64,000 bases of DNA, taken from contig CALNXK010000043.1 in NCBI GenBank assembly GCA_942486035.1, forward strand, positions 672,501 to 736,500. Direction: 5' to 3'. The DNA is from Porites lobata (lineage: Eukaryota; Cnidaria; Anthozoa; Scleractinia; Poritidae). The stretch's first letter is position 1. Each line of letters starts with the position of its first letter. Both the position numbers and the translations under genes were made by a program. Positions 14,201 through 22,382 of the stretch are shown in pieces. Under the pieces are notes generated by a model. It did no database searches. It had not been told where the DNA came from and saw only the letters and a list, made by a program, of their open reading frames with translations.

Positions 14201-16167
14201 TTCACTTTTGATCTACATGGTGGAGTTGACATGTGGTGAGGTGGCTTCACCGTTTGACGTTTTGGGAGACGCCCTGAGTTCTGACGAAACCCCTACATAC
14301 AGCACTTCTGGAGAATCTGAAAGGACCCTGGTACTCTTCCTTACCATGCTTTGCAATTGTGGAAAAGGAATTTCTCCTTCCGTAGAGGGCATCATACTGG
14401 GAAAAGTCCTCAAAATCACGCCAAATGCTTGCCTTCCAAACCGCTTAACGAACATGCTAGGAGCAGTCCAAGAGGCCAAAGGGTACCGAGACGTCGTAAA
14501 ATCGTTGAGTGAATTTTTACAGAGTCGGGGTGAGGTATTTTATGATCTTCGTTGGCATAACGGTAAGCTTTGGTTTGATGGACCAGCCAATCCGAGCAAT
14601 TACCCTCAAAGTTTTTATAACGATTTATCCAAGATACGTGAAGAATTACGACAGGTGCAAGTACAAAATCTCCAGTATGGAGAAGCAGGTGACTCACACA
14701 ATGTTGGCTCAGACGTAGACCTTGATGCGACTATAGACAACATGGAAGTGAAGTATACAGACGCAGAATTAAAAGAGAAAGAGCATACTAGAAAAGAAGT
14801 AGCTGCCACGAAAGTCCAAAGGTGGTACAAAGGACTAAGGCAAGCAAAAGTTGAGCGAGCTACAAAACTAGCGAGGTTAAAATCTATGGAAGAACAAATG
14901 GTGGTAACGAATGCTGCTGAGGAACACTTTTTGAGGTTTAAAGTGGACTCGTCAGCTTGTGGAATATGTGGAACAAACTTCAAATCATCAACAGATGATC
15001 ATCCAGTAATTAATCAGGAGGATCATGAAGGTGGATCACTTTGATTACTTATTTCTGTTATTCCTTGAATCCACCCGCCTACCACTTTCTTGTCGGCCCA
15101 CCTTTCCACTCTTCCTTCGTTCACCCAGCCTTTCGTTCACCCATGCAGTCATTCATTAATCTATTCTGTCATCCTTTAATACCATTATTTGTTCTTCGAC
15201 TCACTCATTCACATCTGTGCATACTATACACTTGTGAATCTGTTCATACGCTCTTAGCTCTCTAAATTTTTGTTAACGTTTTCGTTTTAGGAGACACACC
15301 AAATGAGGAGATTGAGACGTTAGAAGCCCACGAAAAAACGTCGGCTCATGCGAAAAAAGAAGAAGAATTCCAGCTGTATAAAGAGATCTACTTAGTAGAG
15401 ATCCATCCCTGTTTGATGAAAGAAGAAGAGCTTCGAAAAATGGCGGAGAATATTTCTTCATCTGCTAACATAGATCTGGATTTAGAGCGTCTGGAAACGC
15501 CTCTGTCTATTGTAAAGAAAAGAGTGCAGTCTATTGAGAAATCACGGGACTGGGCAAACACCAGTTTGCTTCAAAGCGCAGTAAACGAACTAGAAGCTAC
15601 ACTGAAAGAAACATCCATACTGTTGGAGGAAGGTATATTTAGAATACAGACATTTTTAATTTACTATGAGATTTGAGCGAAGACACAACTTAATTGGGTT
15701 AGCTTACTATTCTTGATTAGGAGCTCTCGTGATCGTTTTATTTGTATTTCCTTGTTGTATTGTATATTGTAGATTAAAGGACAACTGTCTTTAAGATTTA
15801 TAGAGACGATCTTCAGAACAACTATGAAAATAATAATGACAATAATAATAATAGATATCGTTAACTAGCGACCGTTTTTGCTAAATTCATGTGATTAGCA
15901 ATTTATTTTGAAGAAAGCTAGACGACCAACGTTAAGTATCAGAAGCATACAACCCTGCAAGTATCCATCCTCTTCTTTTAATGTATACCAAACATCTCTT
16001 TTCCCTTAGCAAAGAACGATTCTCTAACAGATGTACCCAAGGAGGAAATGGACACTGAAGATCAAAACGATGAATTAGAGGAAGAAGGAGGAGAGATCAT
16101 GGATGTGTATCAGGGTGTACCACGAAAAAAGCGTGAAAAGCCCCGGCCCTCCAAAAAGAAGCGATGA
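146..16167 (+). CDS. Gene A: TRANK1-like TPR/ankyrin/UvrD-type helicase, 5' partial
   Basis: Coding exons: 146-373, 1293-1458, 1845-2242, 2877-3116, 3407-3640, 3911-4061, 4713-5098, 5272-5505, 5893-6123, 6306-6456, 6710-7132, 7475-10707, 11252-11896, 12177-15030, 15291-15632 and 16010-16167. All introns read GT-AG, and the joined frame stays open for 3,357 codons to a TGA at 16165-16167. The order is TPR/ankyrin modules, two further ankyrin repeats, a RelE-like region, an SF1 (UvrD-type) helicase core, then a long C-terminal region with CCCH-like, IQ-like and CxxC motifs and a basic tail. The layout matches TPR and ankyrin repeat-containing protein 1 (TRANK1, Lba1) of animals, whose biochemical role is poorly known. 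Bases 1-145 are intron, so the start codon and at least one TPR exon lie upstream. Gene B downstream is its paralogue. ATPase activity is inferred from intact motifs only. Confidence 0.88.
2877..5098 (+). CDS. Gene A, second TPR/ankyrin module (exons a, b, c, d)
   Basis: Exons 2877-3116 (240 nt), 3407-3640 (234 nt), 3911-4061 (151 nt) and 4713-5098 (386 nt). The first two are TPR helices (KSEALEAIRKRDNKKAIQLL; IELANQWKKWGNELHKE). The third is the short GHSRQGTCLCHLKRKKEALE exon that ends in phase 1. The fourth carries a degenerate glycine signature (MYLGSAASKAARGVCFECDA in place of LFLGGGGP...TGCDA) and the VPLDLLIES/LLLRRGALPNGL ankyrin-like part. The 286-nt intron before exon b contains a CAT/CAC-rich microsatellite. 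Confidence 0.8.
3199..3318. repeat. CAT/CAC-rich trinucleotide microsatellite
   Basis: About 120 bp of imperfect CAT, CAC and CGT triplets in the gene A intron between exons 2877-3116 and 3407-3640. It is interrupted throughout, so it is probably old. A frame through it reads as a histidine-rich peptide, but this is a by-product of the triplets. Confidence 0.85.
5272..7132 (+). CDS. Gene A, third TPR/ankyrin module (exons a, b, c, d)
   Basis: Exons 5272-5505 (234 nt), 5893-6123 (231 nt), 6306-6456 (151 nt) and 6710-7132 (423 nt). The TPR exons read GQPKQWLHLGRKAAESSNHK, DEAKHWQFRASHVFTLGQYK and GYLNQYRCLRALNRRSEAMQ. The 'd' exon has ILYLGGGGP, then GGLATNINTANVPLGEVI, then two ankyrin-like repeats. 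This last d exon is about 25-37 nt longer than the other d exons of this gene and ends in phase 1, which lets it splice in frame to the helicase exon instead of to another 'a' exon. Confidence 0.8.
7475..10707 (+). CDS. Gene A, large exon: ankyrin, RelE-like region and SF1 helicase core
   Basis: This single exon encodes 1,078 residues. It starts with two ankyrin-type repeats (DFGFLKSMLKS; CDAIRLLRAANVNPNLPNK), then an acidic low-complexity linker. At 8200-8610 is a compact alpha/beta region that begins FEDLPWEVDCTD and resembles RelE/ParE folds. The helicase core follows: Walker A GRSGTGKT at 8980-9003; a divergent insert with an acidic run near 9655-9710; motif II VDETQDF at 10116-10136; motif III FTGDTAQSI; motif IV LTHNYRSH; and motif V YEAKGLEFDDV close to the 3' end. 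These are hallmarks of UvrD/Rep-type SF1A enzymes, which translocate on single-stranded nucleic acid using ATP. The exon ends FFKDSQ at a GTAAGA donor. Motif VI is in the next exon. Confidence 0.88.
11252..11896 (+). CDS. Gene A, exon with SF1 helicase motif VI
   Basis: A 645-nt phase-0 exon bounded by TACTAG and GTAAGT. It starts AGKEWRVVTSFVEQQ, and at 11426-11452 it carries LYTAITRAR, the motif VI arginine-finger segment of UvrD-type helicases, followed by VNVWFFDEDEEARAPMFEYF. The second half (from about 11600) is helical and TPR-like (FYKKRLWVAAIQCFTFAGD; FLQCEMYDEAAICLNNAREW). It forms the junction between the ATPase core and the C-terminal helical repeats. The equivalent exon in gene B is 639 nt with the same boundaries. 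Confidence 0.85.
12177..15030 (+). CDS. Gene A, C-terminal helical exon with CCCH-like, IQ-like and CxxC motifs
   Basis: A 2,854-nt exon. It opens with TPR/clathrin-like helical repeats (YQDAARLFKKKGLYQEASRC; NYRDAVETLCLAGC; RRGCVIEAARVMGEEG). At 13266-13322 is a C-x8-C-x4-C-x3-H arrangement that fits a single CCCH zinc finger. A predicted helical region without recognised family follows. At 14814-14850 is an IQ-like segment (VQRWYKGLRQAK), which in other proteins binds calmodulin or EF-hand proteins. At 14958-14969 is a CGIC motif with histidines downstream, a possible second zinc site. The donor at 15031 leaves phase 1. Gene B has an extra intron in the first part of this region, and no intron where this exon ends. 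Confidence 0.82.
15291..15632 (+). CDS. Gene A, penultimate coding exon
   Basis: A 342-nt exon after a pyrimidine-rich TTTTAG acceptor. It encodes a charged helical segment (GDTPNEEIETLEAHEKTSAH through AVNELEATLKETSILLEEG), probably coiled coil. In gene B the equivalent sequence (LQQFNIYKQLYLHKIWPLF and after) is not a separate exon but is fused to the preceding large exon. The donor GTATATT at 15633 is weak but keeps phase 1, which matches the next exon. Confidence 0.7.
16010..16167 (+). CDS. Gene A, last coding exon with basic tail
   Basis: The exon follows a CCCTTAG acceptor and encodes about 52 residues. An acidic stretch (MDTEDQNDELEEEGGEIMDV) is followed by a strongly basic end (RKKREKPRPSKKKR) and TGA at 16165-16167. 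The tail resembles a nuclear or nucleolar localisation signal or a nucleic-acid-binding tail. Gene B ends in the same acidic-then-basic way. A possible ATTAAA polyadenylation signal is at about 16232-16237; no AATAAA lies close by. Confidence 0.75.
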
Positions 16168-17782
16168 AATTCTGACGATACCGCTTGTTTTTTAAGTACT
16201 TCGAGATACGGTCATTAGGTTAAACGTTCTAATTAAATTGAAAACCATAGTGTTATTTAAAGGAGCGACCTTCAGATTACGAGTACTTCGAGATCCAGTT
16301 GAAGTGAATATTTTAAATGAAAATCAGCCGGTGTTTTCCAACAACTCTCATTATTGATATTCTTGTCGCCGAGTAGTGAGTTGAGGGTCTTCAATTCCTT
16401 TGCTCCCCTGAAAAAAGATCGCTAGACTGTATTAAATATATTTACCGTTATTGTCTTCAATGGTTTATACTATGACAAACTTGAGATACAGTTGTGATAC
16501 AATTTTATAAAGCATTTTTAGGATGAACAAGAGTGTAATAATTACTGAGACTACATTTGTTATATCTGTAAGCCACGTGATATAGCTTAGTTGCACAGGT
16601 CATTAAATTGTTGAGTTGAAAACCATCCGATCTGTATGATGATGTCATGTGTTGGTTTTGAAGTATACAAATGTTCGGAGCCCCCCCTCCTAGCGCAACA
16701 TTTTTTTCAGAGCCCCCCCTTCGAGTGTCTAAAAATTTTCGGAGCCCCCCCCTCAATATCTTCATCTCCCCCCTTGTCATATTAAATGAACTTTCCCTAA
16801 CTAAATGTCTTCACATTTCTTAATTAATAATTTTTCTTTAAAACTAAGAAAAATGCGTATGATATACCCAAGTGTTCTCGGTCGCCATTCACTGTGACTG
16901 GACAAAATATACAGGAAAGTTGTTATTTTTTTCGTTTGAATTTGAAACTCATTCAGCTTTTCAAACAGAACATGGAGAAGAAGGATCATAAAGGAACTAT
17001 AGCTGTAAAAGCAAGCCATCAAAATGAAGAAATAGTTGGTACCAAATGGGCTGCAAATACTCACGTTATCGCGTTTCCTCCAAACAGGAAAGAACGATGC
17101 GATGTCCTCCTCTCGTTGAAACGGCGGCCGGCAAACGGCAAAGGCGGGAAAAGTCAGGTCACGAGACCCCCTGTGCCGTTCGCGAGAAAAAATGCGCGGT
17201 GCTTAATCTGATGTAAACGAGCCCAGTTGTAAGAGAGGTTATGCTTCACGTTCACGTCAAACGCGAATTCAGTTGTACCACGTGGCCAAGTTTCCCCTTT
17301 CCTTGTCGTTTACCAGTGTTTACTGTTCATTACTTCTACACATAAATTAGTAGTTTCTCGCAATTTTTTATCCATAAGAATATGCTTCGAACCGTTTTTA
17401 TCTGCTCATTTTCTATTTTGAGAAATTAAACTTGAATCTGATGTTTGCGGTTTGCCGTATACGTGAAGTTTTCACTCTCTAGACTCTTTTTTTCAACGCC
17501 GGATCGACATTGGATCGGCATAATAAAGGGTGCAGAAAAAATGATCTTTTTGAAGAATTACATAAATCCGGATTTTGTCCAAACTTTCCTTTGAGTGAAA
17601 AAATTATGAAAGCCCGGTTCAACTTCGCATTTCAGATGTGCCGAATTTACATGCGACTGTGGCAAAAACTTTGTGCTTTCTCATTAGCCTGAATTTCAGA
17701 CATATCTTCGAGTCACTGTACTCACTAAGGGAGTATGCGACCCGAAGAAATATCTGAAGTTCCGGTTACTCTCTCATCATTG
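16168..17782. other. Spacer between genes A and B, first part
   Basis: No gene is supported here. The first 100-300 bases should be the 3' UTR of gene A (possible ATTAAA at 16232-16237). At 16680-16770 are three C-runs (AGCCCCCCC type) spaced roughly 30-35 bp apart, a short low-complexity repeat. Short open frames near 16894-17211 and 17510-17692 have no splice support, no paralogue in the window and no recognisable domain. Confidence 0.6.
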
Positions 17783-18340
17783 GAGAGTTTTAGATCCGAG
17801 TTTACCGCGAACCTCTAACCGCGGTTTGCGGTTACCCGTTTGCGGTTCGACATTCAAACATAATTCGATTTAGATAGGCGGTGGATTAAAGAAGTGGATT
17901 CTGGTTTATTTTTGCATTTAGACATAGAAGAAATATCAATCAGTGAAAATAAAAGAAATTTACGTTAACACTGGGTTATGTAGCAGCAAAGAGCTGTAAA
18001 TTCTTACATTAGTTCTTCTTGCAAATTTGCGGCCGCCATTTTGAATCAGAAGCCGTGAATGGCACTTGTTTTCAAGATCCAATATGATTTATCAAATTTA
18101 GCATTTCGCCCGAATTTGTGCCTCTCTTAATGGATAAAGACTTGCTCCACAAGATTTTTGTATCATTACGTGGGATAAAACAAGAATTATACGCTAAAAG
18201 CTTTCAGGTAAATGACATACGTGAAAACCTACCTCCCCACGTTGAAAACGCACGTCGTAAACCTCAAACGTGACGCGAACGACTTGTCACGTGACCTCCA
18301 GGGGTTTGAGGTTCGCGGTAAACTCGGATCTAAAACTCTC
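17783..18340. mobile_element. 558-bp TIR element (MITE-like)
   Basis: Perfect 33-bp terminal inverted repeats at 17783-17815 and 18308-18340 (outer end GAGAGTTTTAGATCCGAG). The interior has no coding frame for a transposase, so this is a non-autonomous element. I could not settle the target-site duplication. A shorter match to one end (TCTAAAACTCTCTATT) occurs near 626-641 in a gene A intron, which suggests the family is repeated or that the end is shared with another element. Confidence 0.8.
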
Positions 18341-18737
18341 TATTTGCTTTAGATTCCGCAAATGTGAACCGCGACGTTTGAACAGGGCCTAAATTTATGG
18401 GCAATTACATATTCTGTGAACAAAAACACCACCCTAAAGGCTTGGTGATCACAAAACCCTCTGATCTTCCAAGACATATCTTACGTGACTATGGTGAATT
18501 TTCTAGAAGTGAGCCTGGTTATCTCTAGCTTAGGATGTAAAATTTTGCCTAAGCACAGAATTTAACTTCATTGATATTGCTGGGTTCTTGGTTTTGACTG
18601 AGTATTCTCACGCTTTTTACAAAATAGATAAATGGAGATAATAATTTAGCGTTTTGCATTTCCCTCCCGCTTCCCGCCCCCCCTTTCCCCCGACAACACC
18701 TCCAGCCTCCTATTTTCGCGGCTCTCGCTCACCTCTC

Positions 18738-18946
18738 GCCTGCTTAGCTGGCGTTTTTTGGTGTGTTTCGCAAGTAAGCGAACATCCGCGCAAGGTCGAA
18801 ACAGAAAACGATGGGGATGGGGGGAACCATTCTCTCCACGCCCCCTCTCCCATCGTTTTCTGTTTCGACCATTCGCGCGGCTGTATCGCTTACTTTGCGA
18901 ACCACAGAACGAAGAGGAAACACAAAAAACCGCCAGATACGCAGGC
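18738..18946. mobile_element. 209-bp foldback (hairpin) element
   Basis: A long imperfect palindrome. The arm starting GCCTGCTTAGCTGGCG near 18738 pairs with the arm ending CGCCAGATACGCAGGC at 18946. The inner arms GGTCGAAACAGAAAACGAT (from 18793) and its complement (to about 18870) are nearly perfect. The loop is about 30 bp. No coding capacity. The ends resemble those of the hairpin at 48310-48456 (both begin GCCTGC). Confidence 0.8.
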
Positions 18947-18984
18947 TAGCCCACCCCGTCTGGGTTGTCATTTGTCAATAAGAA

Positions 18985-19153
18985 CCTGGGGCGCGATCCA
19001 TTCAACTAACAGTCAGACCGGTCCGACCGGGAAAAGAGGACCACCTCAAAAGGTGGACCTGTTTTTTCGAAACTTTTCCGGTTGGACCGAACCGATCCAT
19101 TGAGTTTTGGACCGAAATTTCCGGAAATTTTGGTTGAATGGATCGCGCCCCTG
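18985..19153. mobile_element. Short TIR element (MITE) upstream of gene B
   Basis: Inverted repeats GGGGCGCGATCCATTCAAC at 18988-19006 and its exact complement at 19133-19151. The trinucleotide CTG occurs on both sides (18986-18988 and 19151-19153) if the terminal base is shared, a plausible 3-bp target duplication. The interior holds two smaller palindromes, CCACCTCAAAAGGTGG near 19040 and AATTTCCGGAAATTTT near 19115. Non-coding. Confidence 0.75.
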
Positions 19154-19266
19154 GAGTCCCTAAACGTGTCAAACAGGCGCAGATCCGCAAATCCTCCTAT
19201 CGCTGCTCACGTGACTAACGTGACTAGCCGACGATGTGACGACCTTTCGCGCCATACATGTGCTTT

Positions 19267-21663
19267 ATGACAATAGTGTACGGTGAGGCTTCTTCCGCTG
19301 GAGACGTGCAACAGAGAATTCCAAGAAAGATCGTTTTAAAGCAAGGTCGTTCTAAGTTGCTTGCTCCGGAAATACCTCTGTTCTAAGCAACTTTGCTCTG
19401 AAGCGCCTGGCGCTTGCGATTCAAAGAAGCGGTTGAATGATGATGGCAGTGTTTGAATGAAAAGTGTTTCATGGATCATGTCCCAATTCATGTCCCAGGT
19501 TTTGCTTTTGTGTGTTGTCTTCGGTAGTTAATCACGGATGTAAAGCTTCTTTTGAAAGGTAAGATTATTTTGAATAAAACGAATTGGAATCCCAAACGAT
19601 TTTAACTTTGTATCAAGAAAGAAACGGACGTGAGAAGATGACGTGAATGTTTAGTGTGTGCGCAAGTATAAACGTTTTAAGATGTCTTGGAAAACACTCG
19701 AGGTATATCTGCTTATCTAATGTAATGTAAGCTTAGTACGTTTATTAAGTCTTATATGATTCAGAAAATCTTTAAGCTGAATACTTTCACTTCTATGTTG
19801 CAACACCTTCCTTAAGGGTCCTTTTTGTGTTAGTTTAGGACATTCTGTGAACAACAGTAGCCAGAGATAGCCAGAATTTTCATTGCTTAATACTGGGTTG
19901 CAGTCTGTCTTAGTGATTCAAGATTCTTCCCATAAATTTTCTTAAGCTTAATTTTTAATAGAAACACCTGCGGAATCTGAAGTGCATGAATCGTTGGTTC
20001 CTCTGAAAACAGAAATGATTGCAACGTATTGAAGGGACATATCAGCTGTCGTGAAGCAGAATTTATAGTAAGCATTTCATAGTTGTCATACGTATATTGA
20101 GTGACCTGTTTTTCTACTGAGTTTCTTTCCTGTTCTTGGCTCCCTGTTAGCTTGTGTACTGAAAATTGTATGTGTGACTTGGACAGTTTGTGGAGGTTTT
20201 ATTGCACCGAAATTTGAAGTGTCACCACGTGGACTAGATTGGCATCAACTTTGAAGGTTTTTAAAACATTAGTATAACCTGTAAAGGACAAGCTCAAATA
20301 GACATTACGGGTGGAGTCATCCCTGAGAATTCAGCTCAAACAACTGTTTACACAAAGCTGGGCTGGTCTTTTCTCTGCGACAAAATACATTCACTACTCT
20401 TCTGATGATATTATCTTGAAGACTTTTTCTGGTGTGTACTCAAAAAATACATACATGTATGCAACTTTTTCTATTCAGTTGTTATGTTTGGTTTTAAAAT
20501 TCCTGTGCTTGGGATTTGTCAAACTCATTAATTTTAATTTATAACTGCAGTAAAATTTGGCTATGTTGAACACTGGGAACAATATTTAATCTGATATCCA
20601 GACATCTTATTTCAAAAAATTGACAGACGTACCTTAATTACTTATTCAACTTACTGTTTGGTGTCAGAATATTAATATTAAAAGATGACTCTGCATCTGG
20701 TGTTATCAATGTGGAGAGTATTACCTGAAATTAATGACATGTATTACTTAAACTTATTCCATAAAATTTCCACAACCATACACTGCCATTGAAGAGCCCC
20801 CCCCCCAGTAAAAGTACCATCTACAAAACAAATCATACATCTGATTATAATCCCCCAGCTATAAGCTCCCCCCCCCCTTCCTACTTGAATTCAGTCTACA
20901 GTATGTTGTTTTGTTACCCACAGAATGTTTGGTAAACACTGGAGGAGTTTATAATTTTAATCATTTAAGTCCTAATATTGACCGGAATAAAATTTCTTGA
21001 CCTAACAATATCCATACATTGTGAAGAGAAAAGGTTATGAGAATTTTTAAATTGATCACCTTGGAAAAAATGTTTTGATCTTTCATTACTTTCTCTTAAC
21101 TAATTATTAAGAAAACTTAACAGTGGTTTCATAACAAGCCGGTGACCACCAGAGCTCCGTTGGCTACTTTATTATATGTGGCCGGCTACTCCCGAGCCCC
21201 CTAGCTTAAGGAACCTTGCTGCCCCTCGATTGTCACAGCCACCTACTTTTTTCCAGGGTTGGCCACCTACTTCAAGACATTTTGAAACCCCTGAATCTAT
21301 AAAGATCAGTCAGGAAAATTTATGTGTTGTATATTGGGGTTAAAAGGGTTTGCTGTTTTACATGTACATAATTATAATAGTGAGCTTACGCAACAGGACT
21401 GGAGAGGAAAGAAGACGGCAAACCTTGTGTGACAAGTGTGACAATATTTTGTTTGAAAAATGTTTCTGCCGAACTCCACTCTCCTTTCAACAGATCTTTT
21501 TGTGAAAGACCAGGAAACATTAACTTAGGTGAAGATAAATGCAAAACACATACATGTAAGAAATATAGGCGTGAAACATTTGTCACACACATGCGTGTTG
21601 CTGTCCTCTTCTTTCTGCCATCCTGTTGCATAAACTCACTAATATTGTAGTCTTTTAATGTAG
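19267..21663 (+). promoter_or_regulatory. Presumed promoter / 5' UTR region of gene B
   Basis: Gene B's start codon follows a splice acceptor (AATGTAG, ending at 21663), so at least one non-coding 5' exon must lie upstream. A strong donor (GAAAG then GTAAGATT) at 19559 is a candidate end for that exon, giving a UTR intron of about 2.1 kb. The rest is AT-rich, with C-runs at about 20797-20810 and 20870-20880 and no supported gene. No TATA box can be assigned with confidence. Confidence 0.35.
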
Positions 21664-21674
21664 GAGTCTGATGC

Positions 21675-22382
21675 ATGGATCCTGTTGAGTGTAGCCATCA
21701 AGGATTATTGGCCTATAAAGATGGAGCATTGGAAGATGCAATTGTACTGTTTACCAGGGGAATACAGCTTACTCCACCCTCCAGACCTAAGTTTGCAAGC
21801 AAGCTGTTGAAGGACAGGGCTGATTGCTACTGGGACTTACAGCGTAAAGATGAAGCATGCAGTGATATGAAAAGAGCTCTTGAGTTAAATCCTGGAATAA
21901 AGGTACGAGACTTAAAACTGTTGATACGTATTTTTACCAGCCAGAGTTAATTCCTGCATTCTGTAGTGTAAAGCACCTACCAAAAGTAACTGACTGTTGT
22001 CATTTCAGGAGTGTCTGTAGAGATCTGTTTGTTCAAAGGCATTTATTTCTTGAGACAAGGGTCTTTGTGGACCCTTTTTCGTTGTTTAGCCTTGCATATT
22101 TCAAAACAGCAACTTTGCAGTAACTAAGCATGTTCTTTTTGGTTTTGCCAGGATGAACCAGAGAAGTGGTCTGCACGAGGCCATGAGGCACTTGAAGCAG
22201 AGAACTTGTCTCTTGCTTGCCAGTGCTTTTCGTTTTCTCTGCTATTTTGTCCCAGCAAGAATGCATCTTTGCAGTCCAGACTGTACGCTTGGAGAGCGGA
22301 GGCCAATTTCAAAATGGATAAAGTTGCTGAAGCACGTAAAGACATCACCCGTTGTAGAAAAATTGACCCAACTTTAGCCAAG
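21675..22382 (+). CDS. Gene B, N-terminal TPR exon pair
   Basis: Exons 21675-21902 (228 nt) and 22152-22382 (231 nt), both phase 0. They read MDPVECSHQGLLAYKDGALE and DEPEKWSARGHEALEAENLS and form TPR repeats. They correspond to exons a and b of the four-exon module but are not followed by c and d, so the array starts with a half module. An out-of-frame ATG at 21671, four bases before the start codon, opens a 5-codon frame that overlaps the start. Confidence 0.82.

Noticed and set aside
16894..17211. 105-codon frame in the spacer after gene A
   Set aside because: No domain, no paralogue, no splice partners and a repeat-like surrounding.
18654..19270. Overlapping frames on both strands upstream of gene B
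   Set aside because: They are produced by the GC-rich hairpin and TIR elements, which read open in several frames.
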